Below are positions 1 through 8,161 of a stretch of 63,404 nucleotides of DNA, one piece after another (the first letter of the stretch is position 1; each line of letters opens with the position of its first letter). Source of the DNA: Caldifarciminota bacterium (GTDB lineage Bacteria > Hydrothermota > Tepidihabitantia > SM23-42); assembly GCA_020349965.1 (NCBI GenBank), contig CP070705.1, positions 948,279 through 1,011,682 of the forward strand. Reading direction: 5' to 3'. The notes under the pieces are model-generated. The model had not been told where the DNA came from, searched no databases, and saw only the letters and a program-made list of their open reading frames with translations. The translations under genes were made by a program, and so were the position numbers.

Positions 1-309
1 GTAGTTGTATCCGGTTGCCACTACGTCGATTGCCACTATATCGATGCAAACCGCTGGACCCAGAAGAGGGTGGAGAAACTCTGGGACAAACTCGAAAAAT
101 GGGGGATCCGACCGGAGAGATTGCTCCTCGAATGGATAAGTGCTGCAGAAGGGCAAAGGTTCCAAAAGACCATGCAGGATATTGAAGAACTGAGAAAGAA
201 AGTAACACATGAAGAGATCGAGCACACAATCAAGGTTCTGACCGAGGAAGAAGAAAAAGAAAAGGCAAAGAAGAAGCAGGCAGGCAGTAAAGCTCAGAAG
301 AAATCCTAG
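1..309 (+). CDS. MvhD/FlpD-type hydrogenase iron-sulfur subunit, C-terminal part
   Basis: Only the last 102 codons are present; the start lies upstream of the window. The visible part opens with a GCHYVDCHYI stretch and continues to a GIRPERLLLEWISAAEG segment. This pattern is typical of the methyl-viologen-reducing hydrogenase delta subunit (MvhD/FlpD), a [2Fe-2S] protein that passes electrons between a hydrogenase or formate dehydrogenase and heterodisulfide-reductase-like HdrA. The last 35 residues are Glu/Lys-rich and unusual for the family. It is followed after 24 nt by a zinc-ribbon gene on the same strand, so the three genes up to position 962 look co-transcribed. The HdrA or hydrogenase partners, if any, would lie outside the window. 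Confidence 0.75.
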   Translation, partial: VVVSGCHYVDCHYIDANRWTQKRVEKLWDKLEKWGIRPERLLLEWISAAEGQRFQKTMQDIEELRKKVTHEEIEHTIKVLTEEEEKEKAKKKQAGSKAQKKS

Positions 310-333
310 CAGGGTCAAAACCCGGAGGTTTCT

Positions 334-504
334 ATGGCCGAAGTTGAAGAAAGAAATTTCAGATGTTTGCGATGCGGCGCTGAATTCAAGTTGCCGTACA
401 CAAAGGGCGTTATGCAGGAAAGGACATGCCCAAAGTGCGGATCAAACAGCGTGCGGCTCGACAGGAAGAAAGAGCAAGCCGCCTCGACAGGAACGGAAAA
501 ATAG
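334..504 (+). CDS. small zinc-ribbon protein (56 aa)
   Basis: A GGAGG Shine-Dalgarno lies about 8 nt before the ATG. The 56-residue product has two cysteine knuckles, CLRCG near residue 11 and CPKCG near residue 32, which would bind one zinc ion, followed by a basic Lys/Arg/Glu tail. The spacing resembles generic rubredoxin-like or FmdB-like zinc ribbons. The function is not recognisable. It sits between the hydrogenase-type iron-sulfur subunit and a Minf_1886-type protein and probably shares their transcript. Confidence 0.7.
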   Translation: MAEVEERNFRCLRCGAEFKLPYTKGVMQERTCPKCGSNSVRLDRKKEQAASTGTEK

Positions 505-545
505 ACTGAGTCACAGGAACGCGACGCAGAAGAACGTCGCAACCG

Positions 546-962
546 GTGACCCCATCGCGCATGACGATGAATGACCGCATCCGCCTCAAACAGATAGCAA
601 AAGAAGACACGCGCTATCATATAGAAGCATATGTATTCGTGCTGGAAGCGCTGAATTATACACGCCAGAGCTTCAACATTGAAGGCCATGTCACGGGCCG
701 CCAACTCCTCGAAGGGATCAGAAACCTCGGCCTCGAACGCTACGGCGCCATGTGTAAGATGGTCTTCGAACATTGGGGCATCACAAAGACGATAGATTTC
801 GGCAATATCGTCATCACCATGGTAAACACAGGACTCTTGAGCAAGACGCCCGAAGACAGCATCGATGATTTCGTCGATGTCTATGACTTCGACGACGCGT
901 TTGTCAAGGGATACCGAGTGGATATCACAAAGAAGAAGAACGAACCTCGCCGGAAAAAGTAA
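546..962 (+). CDS. Minf_1886 family protein
   Basis: The 138-residue product matches the pattern of the uncharacterised Minf_1886 family: a YHIEAYVFVLEAL segment near residue 24, HVTGRQLLEGIRNL near 47, EHWGITKTIDFG near 75, and a C-terminal YDFDDAF motif. No enzymatic motif is evident. The longest frame begins with GTG at 546, but no clear Shine-Dalgarno precedes it. ATG codons at 561 and 567 are in-frame alternatives that leave the conserved core intact. It ends in a basic tail. It is the last gene before the promoter at 1011. Confidence 0.75.
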   Translation: MTPSRMTMNDRIRLKQIAKEDTRYHIEAYVFVLEALNYTRQSFNIEGHVTGRQLLEGIRNLGLERYGAMCKMVFEHWGITKTIDFGNIVITMVNTGLLSKTPEDSIDDFVDVYDFDDAFVKGYRVDITKKKNEPRRKK

Positions 963-1010
963 GAAATCGGGCTATTCTGCACCACAACAATGGCAAAATG
1001 AAAATAATAC

Positions 1011-1038
1011 TTGACAAATTTGAAATATTGAATAGAAT
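1011..1038 (+). promoter_or_regulatory. sigma70-like promoter for lipoprotein gene
   Basis: TTGACA (1011-1016), a 16-nt spacer and TAGAAT (1033-1038). The predicted start is near 1045, giving an 18-nt leader that contains AGGAGG. Confidence 0.75.
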
Positions 1039-1062
1039 TTACAGAATGCAAAAGGAGGAATG

Positions 1063-1536
1063 ATGAAGAAGTTCATGATACTTATTCTGTTGGCGATGAT
1101 TTTTGTAGCATGCGATTATGCGAGTGATTCACTGGCATTGAAACCAGATATCGAAATCACCTGGATCAATCCATTGGCATGGCCTACCTTCGCGGGTGAC
1201 TCGACAACCGCGGCAATGATCGATGAGATACACTTTGTGGCCGAGAATTCCCTCGACAGTTACCTGAAGGATTACACCATCGAGTACTATATAAACGATT
1301 CGCTCGTCTTTGGACCAACACCAGCCCTGGCAATCTACGGTAAGATCAGCGGTATTGTCGAACAAGGCGTCGTCGACACGTTCATGCTCCTGAACGTTCC
1401 CGTGCCCCTTGCCCCGGCACGCGATCGCCTGAGCTCAGGAGAAACCGCCAAAGCGGTATTGCGTTTCGTCGCCATCGATGAGTATTTCGAGAAAACCGAC
1501 ACCGCCGACGTCTGGTTCGGTATCTTGATGTTCTGA
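1063..1536 (+). CDS. small secreted lipoprotein, unknown function
   Basis: The product starts with a lipoprotein signal peptide, MKKFMILILLAMIFVAC, whose lipobox FVAC places the lipidated Cys at about residue 17. The remaining ~140 residues look like a beta-rich extracytoplasmic domain with no family I recognise. Two in-frame ATGs occur at 1060 and 1063. AGGAGG at 1053-1058 lies only 1 nt from the first but 4 nt from the second, so 1063 is preferred. It has its own promoter upstream and a strong bidirectional terminator downstream, so it is probably monocistronic. Confidence 0.8.
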   Translation: MKKFMILILLAMIFVACDYASDSLALKPDIEITWINPLAWPTFAGDSTTAAMIDEIHFVAENSLDSYLKDYTIEYYINDSLVFGPTPALAIYGKISGIVEQGVVDTFMLLNVPVPLAPARDRLSSGETAKAVLRFVAIDEYFEKTDTADVWFGILMF

Positions 1537-1552
1537 GGCAAAGAATTGTCCG

Positions 1553-1582
1553 AAAAAAGGCCGCTTTGAGCGGCCTTTTTTT
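1553..1582. terminator. bidirectional intrinsic terminator
   Basis: A perfect hairpin with arms 1553-1564 and 1570-1581 (GC core GGCCGC/GCGGCC) and a 5-nt loop, flanked by A6 and T7 runs. It can terminate both the lipoprotein gene on the plus strand and the convergent aminotransferase on the minus strand. Confidence 0.92.
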
Positions 1583-1587
1583 CTAAC

Positions 1588-3015
1588 CTAACGGACTCCG
1601 AATACTTTTCTCAACGCTCTCTCGAATATCTCCAGCCCCATGTGAAGTTCGTTCTCGGTTATGACGAGCGGCGGTATGAACCGCACCGTCGACTCACCCG
1701 CTCCGAGAAGCAGCAGGCCATTCTTGAATGCCTCATAGATGACCGCATTGCGCCGGTCTTTCACCGGAACCTTCGATATCGCATCGCCGACGAGTTCCAC
1801 GCCGATCATTAGACCCTTGCCCCGCACGTCGCCGATGAATTCAAAGTGTTCCTTCAAAGCCGATAACCGCGCGAGCGCCACGTCTCCGCACCGCGCTGCG
1901 TTGTCCAGCAACCCGTTCTCCAATAGATCGATGGTCTTGAGGGCCGCGGCGCAACTAACGGGATTGCCAGCAAATGTCGACGCGTGAGAGCCCGGTTCCC
2001 AATCCATGATCCCAGACCTTGATATGCATGCTCCAAGGGGCAGTCCAGACGCAACCCCCTTTGCCACACAATAGATGTCTGCTTTCGTGTTGAAATGTTC
2101 GATCGCGAACATCTTACCCGTCCGCCCCATGCCCGACTGGACTTCATCATCGACGAGCAGAATTTCGTACTTGTCACACAGCGCACGCAGCGCGGGCATG
2201 AACCCCGGCGGCGGAACGATGTATCCACCCTCGCCCTGGATAGGTTCAATGAACATCGCCGACACCTCTTCTGGTGGCACGATCTTCTTGAACAGTACAT
2301 CATCTATGTATTTCACGCAGGCCATGTCACACGACGGATACTGCAGATTGAAGGGACAGCGGTAACAGTAAGCATAGGAAACATGCGTGACGCCGGAAAG
2401 GAGCGGAGCAAAGTATTTGCGCTGCGTCGCTTTTGATGCGGTGAGCGACAACGCGCCGAATGTACGGCCGTGAAACGCACCAGTGAAGGCGATGTATCGT
2501 GTCCTTCGTTTATGATACCGCGCCAATTTCATCGCGCACTCCACCGCTTCGGCACCCGAATTGCAGAAGAATACCTTCTTGTTTCTTGCACCAGGGACGA
2601 TTTCCGCCAGTTTCTCGGCTAGATTTGCCTGATTGGGATAGTAGAAATCCGTGCCCGACATGTGGAGCAGTCTCGTTGCCTGATCCCTTATTGCCTTGAC
2701 GACTTCGGGATGGCAGTGACCGGTGGAGACAACCCCGATACCCGATGAAAAATCCAGGAAGACGTTGCCGTCGACGTCCGTCACCCACACCCCTTTGCCC
2801 CGTTCGATCACTGCAGGGTAAAAACGAGTATATGACGGAGAGACATATCTCCGGTCTTTATTCAGAATGTGCCTCGCCTTCGGACCGGGTAAAACGGTTC
2901 CAACGTTCGGCCTCTTCTTCGCAGTCGCCGCCCGCGAACGGCCAGATCTCTTTGATATTGTGCGCTTCTTGGAAACAGCCCTTGCCATAGTCTCCTTTGC
3001 CTTCGCTACTGCCAT
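1588..3015 (-). CDS. class-III (acetylornithine/GABA-type) aminotransferase
   Basis: A PLP-dependent fold-type I aminotransferase of 475 residues. It moves an amino group from an omega-amino acid to a 2-oxo acid. The PLP-lysine is K319 in VAKGVASG, and the cofactor-binding acidic motif is LLVDDEVQSG (about 287-295). A CYRC...C...C cluster (about 217-233) is seen in archaeal/Thermus-like members of this group. The first ~36 residues are a Lys/Arg/Ala-rich tail not usual for the family. An in-frame ATG after it (2988) could be the real start. The gene overlaps the upstream aldehyde dehydrogenase stop by 10 nt, so the pair is an operon that should convert an omega-amino acid (GABA, aminovalerate or lysine type) to the corresponding acid. 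The exact substrate cannot be read from sequence. Confidence 0.88.
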   Translation of the reverse strand: MAVAKAKETMARAVSKKRTISKRSGRSRAATAKKRPNVGTVLPGPKARHILNKDRRYVSPSYTRFYPAVIERGKGVWVTDVDGNVFLDFSSGIGVVSTGHCHPEVVKAIRDQATRLLHMSGTDFYYPNQANLAEKLAEIVPGARNKKVFFCNSGAEAVECAMKLARYHKRRTRYIAFTGAFHGRTFGALSLTASKATQRKYFAPLLSGVTHVSYAYCYRCPFNLQYPSCDMACVKYIDDVLFKKIVPPEEVSAMFIEPIQGEGGYIVPPPGFMPALRALCDKYEILLVDDEVQSGMGRTGKMFAIEHFNTKADIYCVAKGVASGLPLGACISRSGIMDWEPGSHASTFAGNPVSCAAALKTIDLLENGLLDNAARCGDVALARLSALKEHFEFIGDVRGKGLMIGVELVGDAISKVPVKDRRNAVIYEAFKNGLLLLGAGESTVRFIPPLVITENELHMGLEIFERALRKVFGVR

Positions 3016-4493
3016 GTATCGATCTGAGCTCTCTGCAGGGCTCCGGAATAATCGATGTAGACGGTCTTTATCTCAGTGAATATTTCGTAAGCGGTCCATC
3101 CACCCTCGCGATGACCGTTGCCAGTATTCTTCATGCCGCCGAAGGGAAGGTGGCACTCTGCACCTATCGTAGGTGCGTTAATATATACGATACCGGTTTC
3201 TGCCAGTTCGATCGCCTTGTGCGCTCGGTTGAGGTCATTCGTATAGATGCTCGAGGAGAGGCCGTACACAGTGCCGTTGAGAATTTCCATTGCCTGTTCG
3301 AAATTCTTTGCTTTGAGAACTGAAAGAACCGGGCCGAAGATCTCTTCTTGGGCGATCCTCATCGTTGGAAGAACATCGATAAATATCGTTGGTCTGTAGA
3401 ACCATCCTTTGGCACATTCGCCTTCGGTATGGAACTCGCCACCGGTGATCAATTTGGCGCCCTCTTTCTTGCCTATTTCGACGTAAGCATGGATCGATTC
3501 ACGTTGCGATTTGCTCACGGTCGGACCAACCTCAACGTCCTCATTCAAACCATTCCCAATCTTCAACCTTTCGGTCCTGGCCTTGAGCATGTCAATGAAT
3601 TTCTCGTAGATCGGTTCTTCGACGATGAGCCGTGAAGTTGCGGTACAGCGTTGCCCGGTTGTTCCAAATGCACCCCAGAGTACACCTGCGAGCGCGAGTT
3701 CAAGATCGGCATCCTTGAGCACGACCTGCCCGTTCTTCCCTCCAAGTTCAAGGGAACATCTCTTCAGCGTCTTACCACACACTTCACCGATACGCCTTCC
3801 AATGTCGGAAGAGCCGGTGAAGGAGATGCCGGCGATATCACTATGATTTAACAGCCCCTCGCCGATCTCTCCGCCGCCACCGTAGACGACATTGAGCACA
3901 CCATCGGGTAACCCTGCCTCGTGCAGAATCTCGGCAAGTTCACCAACGCAGGCCGGCGTATCCGTTGCCGGCTTTACAACGGCAGTGTTACCGCTCAACA
4001 GGCACGGAAAGATCTTCCATGAGGGAATGGCGATCGGAAAATTCCAGGGCGTGATCAGACCCCATACGCCCATCGGCTCGCGCCGTGTCAAACATGACTT
4101 ATTGGGCAGCTCAGATGGAAGGGTGTATCCAAAATACTTCCTTCCCTCGATACCGGCATAAAGAGCAGTGTCAATACCTTCCTGCATATCGCCCCTTGTT
4201 TCCTTTATCACCTTACCCATTTCACGGGTCATGATCTGCGCCACGTGCTCCTTTTTCTCAACCATAATTTCCGCTGCACGCCGCATGATCTCCGAACGCT
4301 TAGGCCATGGAACTGCCCGCCACTTCTTATATGCCTTCTTCGCCGCGGCGATCGCCAAATTCAGATCCTCGACATTTGATTTCGGAAAGATGCCAACGAC
4401 TTCATCCCAGTTTGCAGGATTCCGGTTCTCGAATGTCCGACCCGACTTTGAATCCATCAATTTGCCATTAATAAGATTCTGGTATTTTTTCAT
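3006..4493 (-). CDS. NAD(P)+-dependent aldehyde (semialdehyde) dehydrogenase
   Basis: A 495-residue ALDH-superfamily enzyme with all catalytic residues: N151 in ITPWNFP, general base E249 in LELGGKNG, and nucleophile C283 in GQRCTATSR. The C-terminus has GEGGWTA-like and VYIDYSGALQRAQID segments typical of a thermophile/archaeal ALDH subgroup. The ATG at 4493 is chosen because TCCTCC (AGGAGG on the sense strand) lies about 6 nt upstream. The frame stays open further upstream but without a better start. The coupled aminotransferase gene downstream makes oxidation of an amino-acid-derived semialdehyde the likely role. Confidence 0.9.
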   Translation of the reverse strand: MKKYQNLINGKLMDSKSGRTFENRNPANWDEVVGIFPKSNVEDLNLAIAAAKKAYKKWRAVPWPKRSEIMRRAAEIMVEKKEHVAQIMTREMGKVIKETRGDMQEGIDTALYAGIEGRKYFGYTLPSELPNKSCLTRREPMGVWGLITPWNFPIAIPSWKIFPCLLSGNTAVVKPATDTPACVGELAEILHEAGLPDGVLNVVYGGGGEIGEGLLNHSDIAGISFTGSSDIGRRIGEVCGKTLKRCSLELGGKNGQVVLKDADLELALAGVLWGAFGTTGQRCTATSRLIVEEPIYEKFIDMLKARTERLKIGNGLNEDVEVGPTVSKSQRESIHAYVEIGKKEGAKLITGGEFHTEGECAKGWFYRPTIFIDVLPTMRIAQEEIFGPVLSVLKAKNFEQAMEILNGTVYGLSSSIYTNDLNRAHKAIELAETGIVYINAPTIGAECHLPFGGMKNTGNGHREGGWTAYEIFTEIKTVYIDYSGALQRAQIDTWQ

Positions 4494-4575
4494 AAATCCT
4501 CCTGTTTCATGTATTTGTTCTGCGGTCAAATCATTGGAAATAAATAAAAAAAAACAGCAGATTGCCCAGTTGTTT

Positions 4576-4603
4576 ATTATATACATTTTCCCGCCAAAGT
4601 CAA
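4576..4603 (-). promoter_or_regulatory. promoter for ALDH-aminotransferase operon
   Basis: On the minus strand TTGACT (4603-4598), a 16-nt spacer and TATAAT (4581-4576). The predicted start is near 4569, giving a 76-nt leader that contains a run of nine Ts. Its -35 box lies 5 nt from the -35 box of the divergent promoter. Confidence 0.8.
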
Positions 4604-4608
4604 CACAG

Positions 4609-4636
4609 TTGACAATGTCGGGTAAGTCCCTATACT
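4609..4636 (+). promoter_or_regulatory. promoter for lipoprotein gene
   Basis: TTGACA (4609-4614), a 16-nt spacer and TATACT (4631-4636). Predicted start near 4643, with a 20-nt leader carrying GGGAGG. Confidence 0.8.
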
Positions 4637-4662
4637 GTATTACTGAAAAGGGAGGAATCGCC

Positions 4663-5250
4663 ATGAAAAAAACCCTGTTATTCATACCAGCCTTGATTTT
4701 GATCATCAGTTGTACCGCCGATGACGATACCGCCGATTATCATCCATTAGCGGTCGGCTACAGTTGGGAATATGATGTGATACAAACAGATTCCCAGACA
4801 CAGACCGCCGTGCAAATCTCCACGATTACGGCAGAAGTTGTATCATCCCACGGTACGTTATTTGAACAGGTCACATCCACTGACTGGGAGGATACATCCA
4901 CGACTGCCTGGCTTGACACTTCATACCTTCAGGAGAGAGGTGGCAATGTTCTCTTCTACAATGACATCAACGACTCTGAACCTGACACATTGCTCGTATT
5001 GCCGCTGGTTCTCGGAAATACCTGGACCGTACGAATCGAGCCATGGGGTAGCATGACCGGCGAGGTGCTTGGTCTTGAGGACCTAGCTGTTCCGGCCGGT
5101 ACGTTCACCGAATGTTGGCGTATCCAGTATACTGGATTAGATGATACCGGCTATAGCTGGTTTGCACCCGATGTCGGTCTTATCAAACACGAGGCGGCTG
5201 GTCCCACGACCGCCTTCTCAAAGGAGTTGACAGACTTCAGCACTCAGTAG
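4663..5250 (+). CDS. secreted lipoprotein of unknown function
   Basis: A 195-residue protein with a lipoprotein signal peptide and lipobox ISC (lipidated Cys near residue 17). The mature part carries PLAVGYSWEY near its start and a VPAGTFTECWRIQYT segment near residue 145, followed by YSWFAPDVGLIK. This arrangement recurs in small secreted beta-rich proteins of FCB-like bacteria, but I know of no assigned function. The start is fixed by GGGAGG at 4650-4655. It is divergently transcribed from the ALDH operon and convergent with the flippase gene. No clear terminator separates it from the flippase. Confidence 0.8.
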   Translation: MKKTLLFIPALILIISCTADDDTADYHPLAVGYSWEYDVIQTDSQTQTAVQISTITAEVVSSHGTLFEQVTSTDWEDTSTTAWLDTSYLQERGGNVLFYNDINDSEPDTLLVLPLVLGNTWTVRIEPWGSMTGEVLGLEDLAVPAGTFTECWRIQYTGLDDTGYSWFAPDVGLIKHEAAGPTTAFSKELTDFSTQ

Positions 5251-5348
5251 GCTTTCCTCCCAAAAAAGAACTCCGGAATAATACTTATTAGTACCATTCT
5301 CGATATGCACCTTACGGCAGAGAACACTGGCGACACCCTTGCGTCGTG

Positions 5349-6755
5349 TTACCGGACCACGAACATGCGGGCAATGCTCTTCAGATCCTGCACAGAGAAG
5401 CCGCGGAACAGGTAGAGTAGAACCACGTAAATACAGGCACCAACCACGATCAGCACAATTGAGTGCCACTGTCTGAGTACGTATAGAACGACGATCATTA
5501 AAAGCGAAGCAGCGACCGGTTTCGTCACATATCGGAGACTCCCAAAACTGATCACCCTCTGCAATTCCCGACGCATCAGGGAGATACTGATGGCTTCACT
5601 AACCAGCAGCGCAACGGCGGCGCCATACACGCCGAACCTAAGACCCAACAGGATTATGAGCACGGTGCTGACAACGGCAGTTATGGCGATTATCCTGAAA
5701 AACCGCTTCTCCCTATCCATCGCAATCAAACCGTAACCATAGATCGTGTTGACCGGAACGATCATGAAATACAGAAGGAGAATACGCAACACAGTAGCTG
5801 CATCAGAAAACACCGGGCCGTATACAATATTGATGATTCCAGGAGCGAGTATCAATCCCCCCAGGGCAAGAGGAATTGTCAGTGCAAATAGAAATCTGGT
5901 TAGAAAACTGAAATTGCTCTTCAGCTTTGCCGGATTCTCAGCGTAATCTCTCGAAAGAACCGGAAAGAATACATAATAGAAAACCCTCTCGATTATCAAT
6001 AGCGTGAAGATGATCTTGTATCCGGCGCTGAATATACCAACTTCATAATTCGTCCTGAACAAACCGAGTACAATGGGCGGCAGGCTGATCGTCACCTGAT
6101 TGAAAATGATCGCCAGTCCTACCGGAATTGCCGCTGTCAGGACCGCACGCCATCGCAAAATCGAAAATCGGGGTCTGAATACCCGATATTTTCTGATGTA
6201 TACCAGAAGTAAAAATATGGCAGAGGCTGCATAACCAAGAACGAACGAAAAGGGTACGGCCAGTAAGTCAAGGCTACTCCTTACCAAAAGCAAAAGAAGC
6301 AACAGGTATAAGACGTATTGCAGGATGCGGCCGGCACCTATATACTCCATCTCTTCCCTGCCTTGGAAGACGAATTCCAGGAGAATGGCAAAAGGGAAGA
6401 GCGTTGCCGAATAGATCAAAATGATCTGTTTGGTCATGCCTTCACCAGGTAGCAGGAATATGGCGGTAGCGAATACGACAAAAATGACCACTGCCAGGAA
6501 CAAGCGAAGACCGAGGGTTTGTTCGATAAATGCGCGGTCCTTCGGGTCCTTCGCTACCTCACGTGCGCCGATGATCGTCAGACCCGGATTGGCAAAAAGA
6601 AGTGCATAGCTAATGAAAGCCAGACCATAATTAATCAAGCCGAACCCTTCGACTGCAAGCACCCTTGCAATATACACGGTTGCCGCAAAACCGATGATGC
6701 GTGTTATACCGTCACTGAAAAATAGGGACAAAAAATTTCTTGATATCTTCTTCAT
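5349..6755 (-). CDS. oligosaccharide flippase (MATE/RfbX-type)
   Basis: A 468-residue polytopic membrane protein with about 12-14 hydrophobic segments. It starts with KISRNFLSLFFSDGITRIIGF and has early AREVAKDPKD and FQGREEMEY loops, typical of Wzx/RfbX-like flippases that move lipid-linked oligosaccharides across the inner membrane. No glycosyltransferase neighbours are present, so the substrate is unknown. The ATG at 6755 is preceded by no Shine-Dalgarno. The predicted transcription start is only 8 nt upstream, so the mRNA is nearly leaderless. Confidence 0.88.
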   Translation of the reverse strand: MKKISRNFLSLFFSDGITRIIGFAATVYIARVLAVEGFGLINYGLAFISYALLFANPGLTIIGAREVAKDPKDRAFIEQTLGLRLFLAVVIFVVFATAIFLLPGEGMTKQIILIYSATLFPFAILLEFVFQGREEMEYIGAGRILQYVLYLLLLLLLVRSSLDLLAVPFSFVLGYAASAIFLLLVYIRKYRVFRPRFSILRWRAVLTAAIPVGLAIIFNQVTISLPPIVLGLFRTNYEVGIFSAGYKIIFTLLIIERVFYYVFFPVLSRDYAENPAKLKSNFSFLTRFLFALTIPLALGGLILAPGIINIVYGPVFSDAATVLRILLLYFMIVPVNTIYGYGLIAMDREKRFFRIIAITAVVSTVLIILLGLRFGVYGAAVALLVSEAISISLMRRELQRVISFGSLRYVTKPVAASLLMIVVLYVLRQWHSIVLIVVGACIYVVLLYLFRGFSVQDLKSIARMFVVR

Positions 6756-6769
6756 GGAAGTACGGACTC

Positions 6770-6797
6770 AGTATACTCTGAATTCAGTCATAATCAA
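6770..6797 (-). promoter_or_regulatory. promoter for flippase gene
   Basis: TTGATT (6797-6792), 16-nt spacer, TATACT (6775-6770) on the minus strand. Predicted start near 6763, 8 nt before the ATG. Confidence 0.7.
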
Positions 6798-6878
6798 TGG
6801 GCATGTACTTCGTACATTCGATCAGCTAGATGTGACTACAAGATTACAGTGATCAACATTCAGATAACAGCCACACGA

Positions 6879-7916
6879 TTACCGCAAGAGATGAACGTTG
6901 CCTAGGTGCGTATTCTTAATCTCGTAGTCTGCCGCGATGGACAACGCCATCTCCGCCTGCTTACGTGAAGTACAGGGCATATCGTCGAAGCGAAAATGCG
7001 GATAGAATGCCAGAAAGGACCAGGGTATTTTCTTGTTGATCGAACCGATGAACTTGGCCATCGACTCCAGTTCCTGCTCATCAATATAACCCGGTATGAT
7101 CAGTGTGTTCACAATAAGAACCGGCGGTTCTTCCCTCTGCTCAATGCATTCAGCGACCTGCCGTATGTTCTCTTTAGTGTTTCTGTTTGAGGCACCGCAT
7201 AAGGCGATATTCAGATTCTCATTGAATGTCTTGAAATCGATCTTGATGCAGCCGTCACTCGCCAGCGCAAAGGCAAGCCATTTCTCCATATATGCTGGAG
7301 CCACTGATCCATTCGTCTCCCAACAAATCCGCGGTTTTCTCCTTCTCTCGCTCATCAGTCTCGATGCTTCGAGGCTATGCAATGCAAAGGGAGTCGGATC
7401 TCCACCAAAATAACAGACGCAACCGGTCAGTGAATCGACCGCCTTCACCAAGTCCTCTACAGACGCCTTGTTCTTCCTCTCACGAAAATGCCAGTTCTGA
7501 CAAAAAAGGCAATCGAAGGTGCAAGCCCCGTAGAATACCGCAAGGTTCTTGTATCCGTGATCTTTGCTGCCTCTGCAAACCCAATCCGCGACACAATTCG
7601 TCGGCAACGGATCATAGTACCAGTCGACATATGCCCAGTCGCCATCCGGACCGTCTATGCTTCCGGCTATGTTTCTGCGTACGCCGCAATATCCCGAACC
7701 ACCCTCCCCAATGCTGCACTCATTAACACATAGTGAGCACTTCACGCCGCCGGCTTCGGCCGGGATTCTTGCCGGTAGGTGGAAGGAACTTCTCGCTCGT
7801 TCGTGTGCTTCATCGATTGCGGGCCGCAGCTCGTCGAACCGCTCACGTATGCACACCGGGCAATACGGCATCGCTCTCGAAATGGTTGCCTCGCTGCCGC
7901 ATGACCGACACTGCAT
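6879..7916 (-). CDS. radical SAM protein, PFL-activase-like, with N-terminal zinc ribbon
   Basis: A 345-residue enzyme. An N-terminal CRSCG...CPVC zinc ribbon is followed by a second Cys-rich segment (CSLCVNEC...GYCGV). The radical SAM signature ACTFDCLFCQNW supplies the CX3CX2C [4Fe-4S] ligands near residue 133. The layout resembles the pyruvate-formate-lyase-activase-like proteins of the AmmeMemoRadiSam group. The AMMECR1 and Memo partners are absent here, so the reaction cannot be named. No Shine-Dalgarno precedes the ATG, and the predicted transcription start coincides with the start codon (leaderless). Confidence 0.85.
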   Translation of the reverse strand: MQCRSCGSEATISRAMPYCPVCIRERFDELRPAIDEAHERARSSFHLPARIPAEAGGVKCSLCVNECSIGEGGSGYCGVRRNIAGSIDGPDGDWAYVDWYYDPLPTNCVADWVCRGSKDHGYKNLAVFYGACTFDCLFCQNWHFRERKNKASVEDLVKAVDSLTGCVCYFGGDPTPFALHSLEASRLMSERRRKPRICWETNGSVAPAYMEKWLAFALASDGCIKIDFKTFNENLNIALCGASNRNTKENIRQVAECIEQREEPPVLIVNTLIIPGYIDEQELESMAKFIGSINKKIPWSFLAFYPHFRFDDMPCTSRKQAEMALSIAADYEIKNTHLGNVHLLR

Positions 7917-7921
7917 TCAAA

Positions 7922-7950
7922 AGTATAATGGCAAGAGAAATGTGCGTCAA
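7922..7950 (-). promoter_or_regulatory. promoter for radical SAM gene (leaderless)
   Basis: TTGACG (7950-7945), 17-nt spacer, TATACT (7927-7922). Predicted start near 7915; the ATG begins at 7916. Confidence 0.65.
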
Positions 7951-8060
7951 GCTTCACGGTATCATACCCTGCCTGCCATAAGATGCTTACCACCATCTTT
8001 CACTCCGTCATTCCGGTAATTCTCGGATTGACGGAGTATGAGAAGTGAATTTCGCAACCG

Positions 8061-8088
8061 TTGACTTTTGGTTGTATTTGGTTAGTAT
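8061..8088 (+). promoter_or_regulatory. promoter for ammonia-lyase gene
   Basis: TTGACT (8061-8066), 16-nt spacer, TAGTAT (8083-8088). Predicted start near 8095, giving a 67-nt leader ending in AAAAGGAG before the ATG. Confidence 0.7.
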
Positions 8089-8161
8089 TGTCCATTCTTT
8101 GAGGAGCATCATAGTCTTTCATCGATTTATGTCATGGACATGGAAATGAAAAGGAGAATCT

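Noticed and set aside
4546-4554. Run of nine A residues in the ALDH leader, as a terminator or attenuator
   Set aside because: No hairpin precedes the run on the transcribed strand.
4494-4706. Upstream extension of the ALDH frame to 4706
   Set aside because: The extension crosses the consensus promoter at 4576-4603 and lacks homology. AGGAGG before the ATG at 4493 fixes the start.
8131-8151. Six-codon frame with two Trp codons in the ammonia-lyase leader
   Set aside because: Too short, with no Shine-Dalgarno and no accompanying terminator/antiterminator structure.
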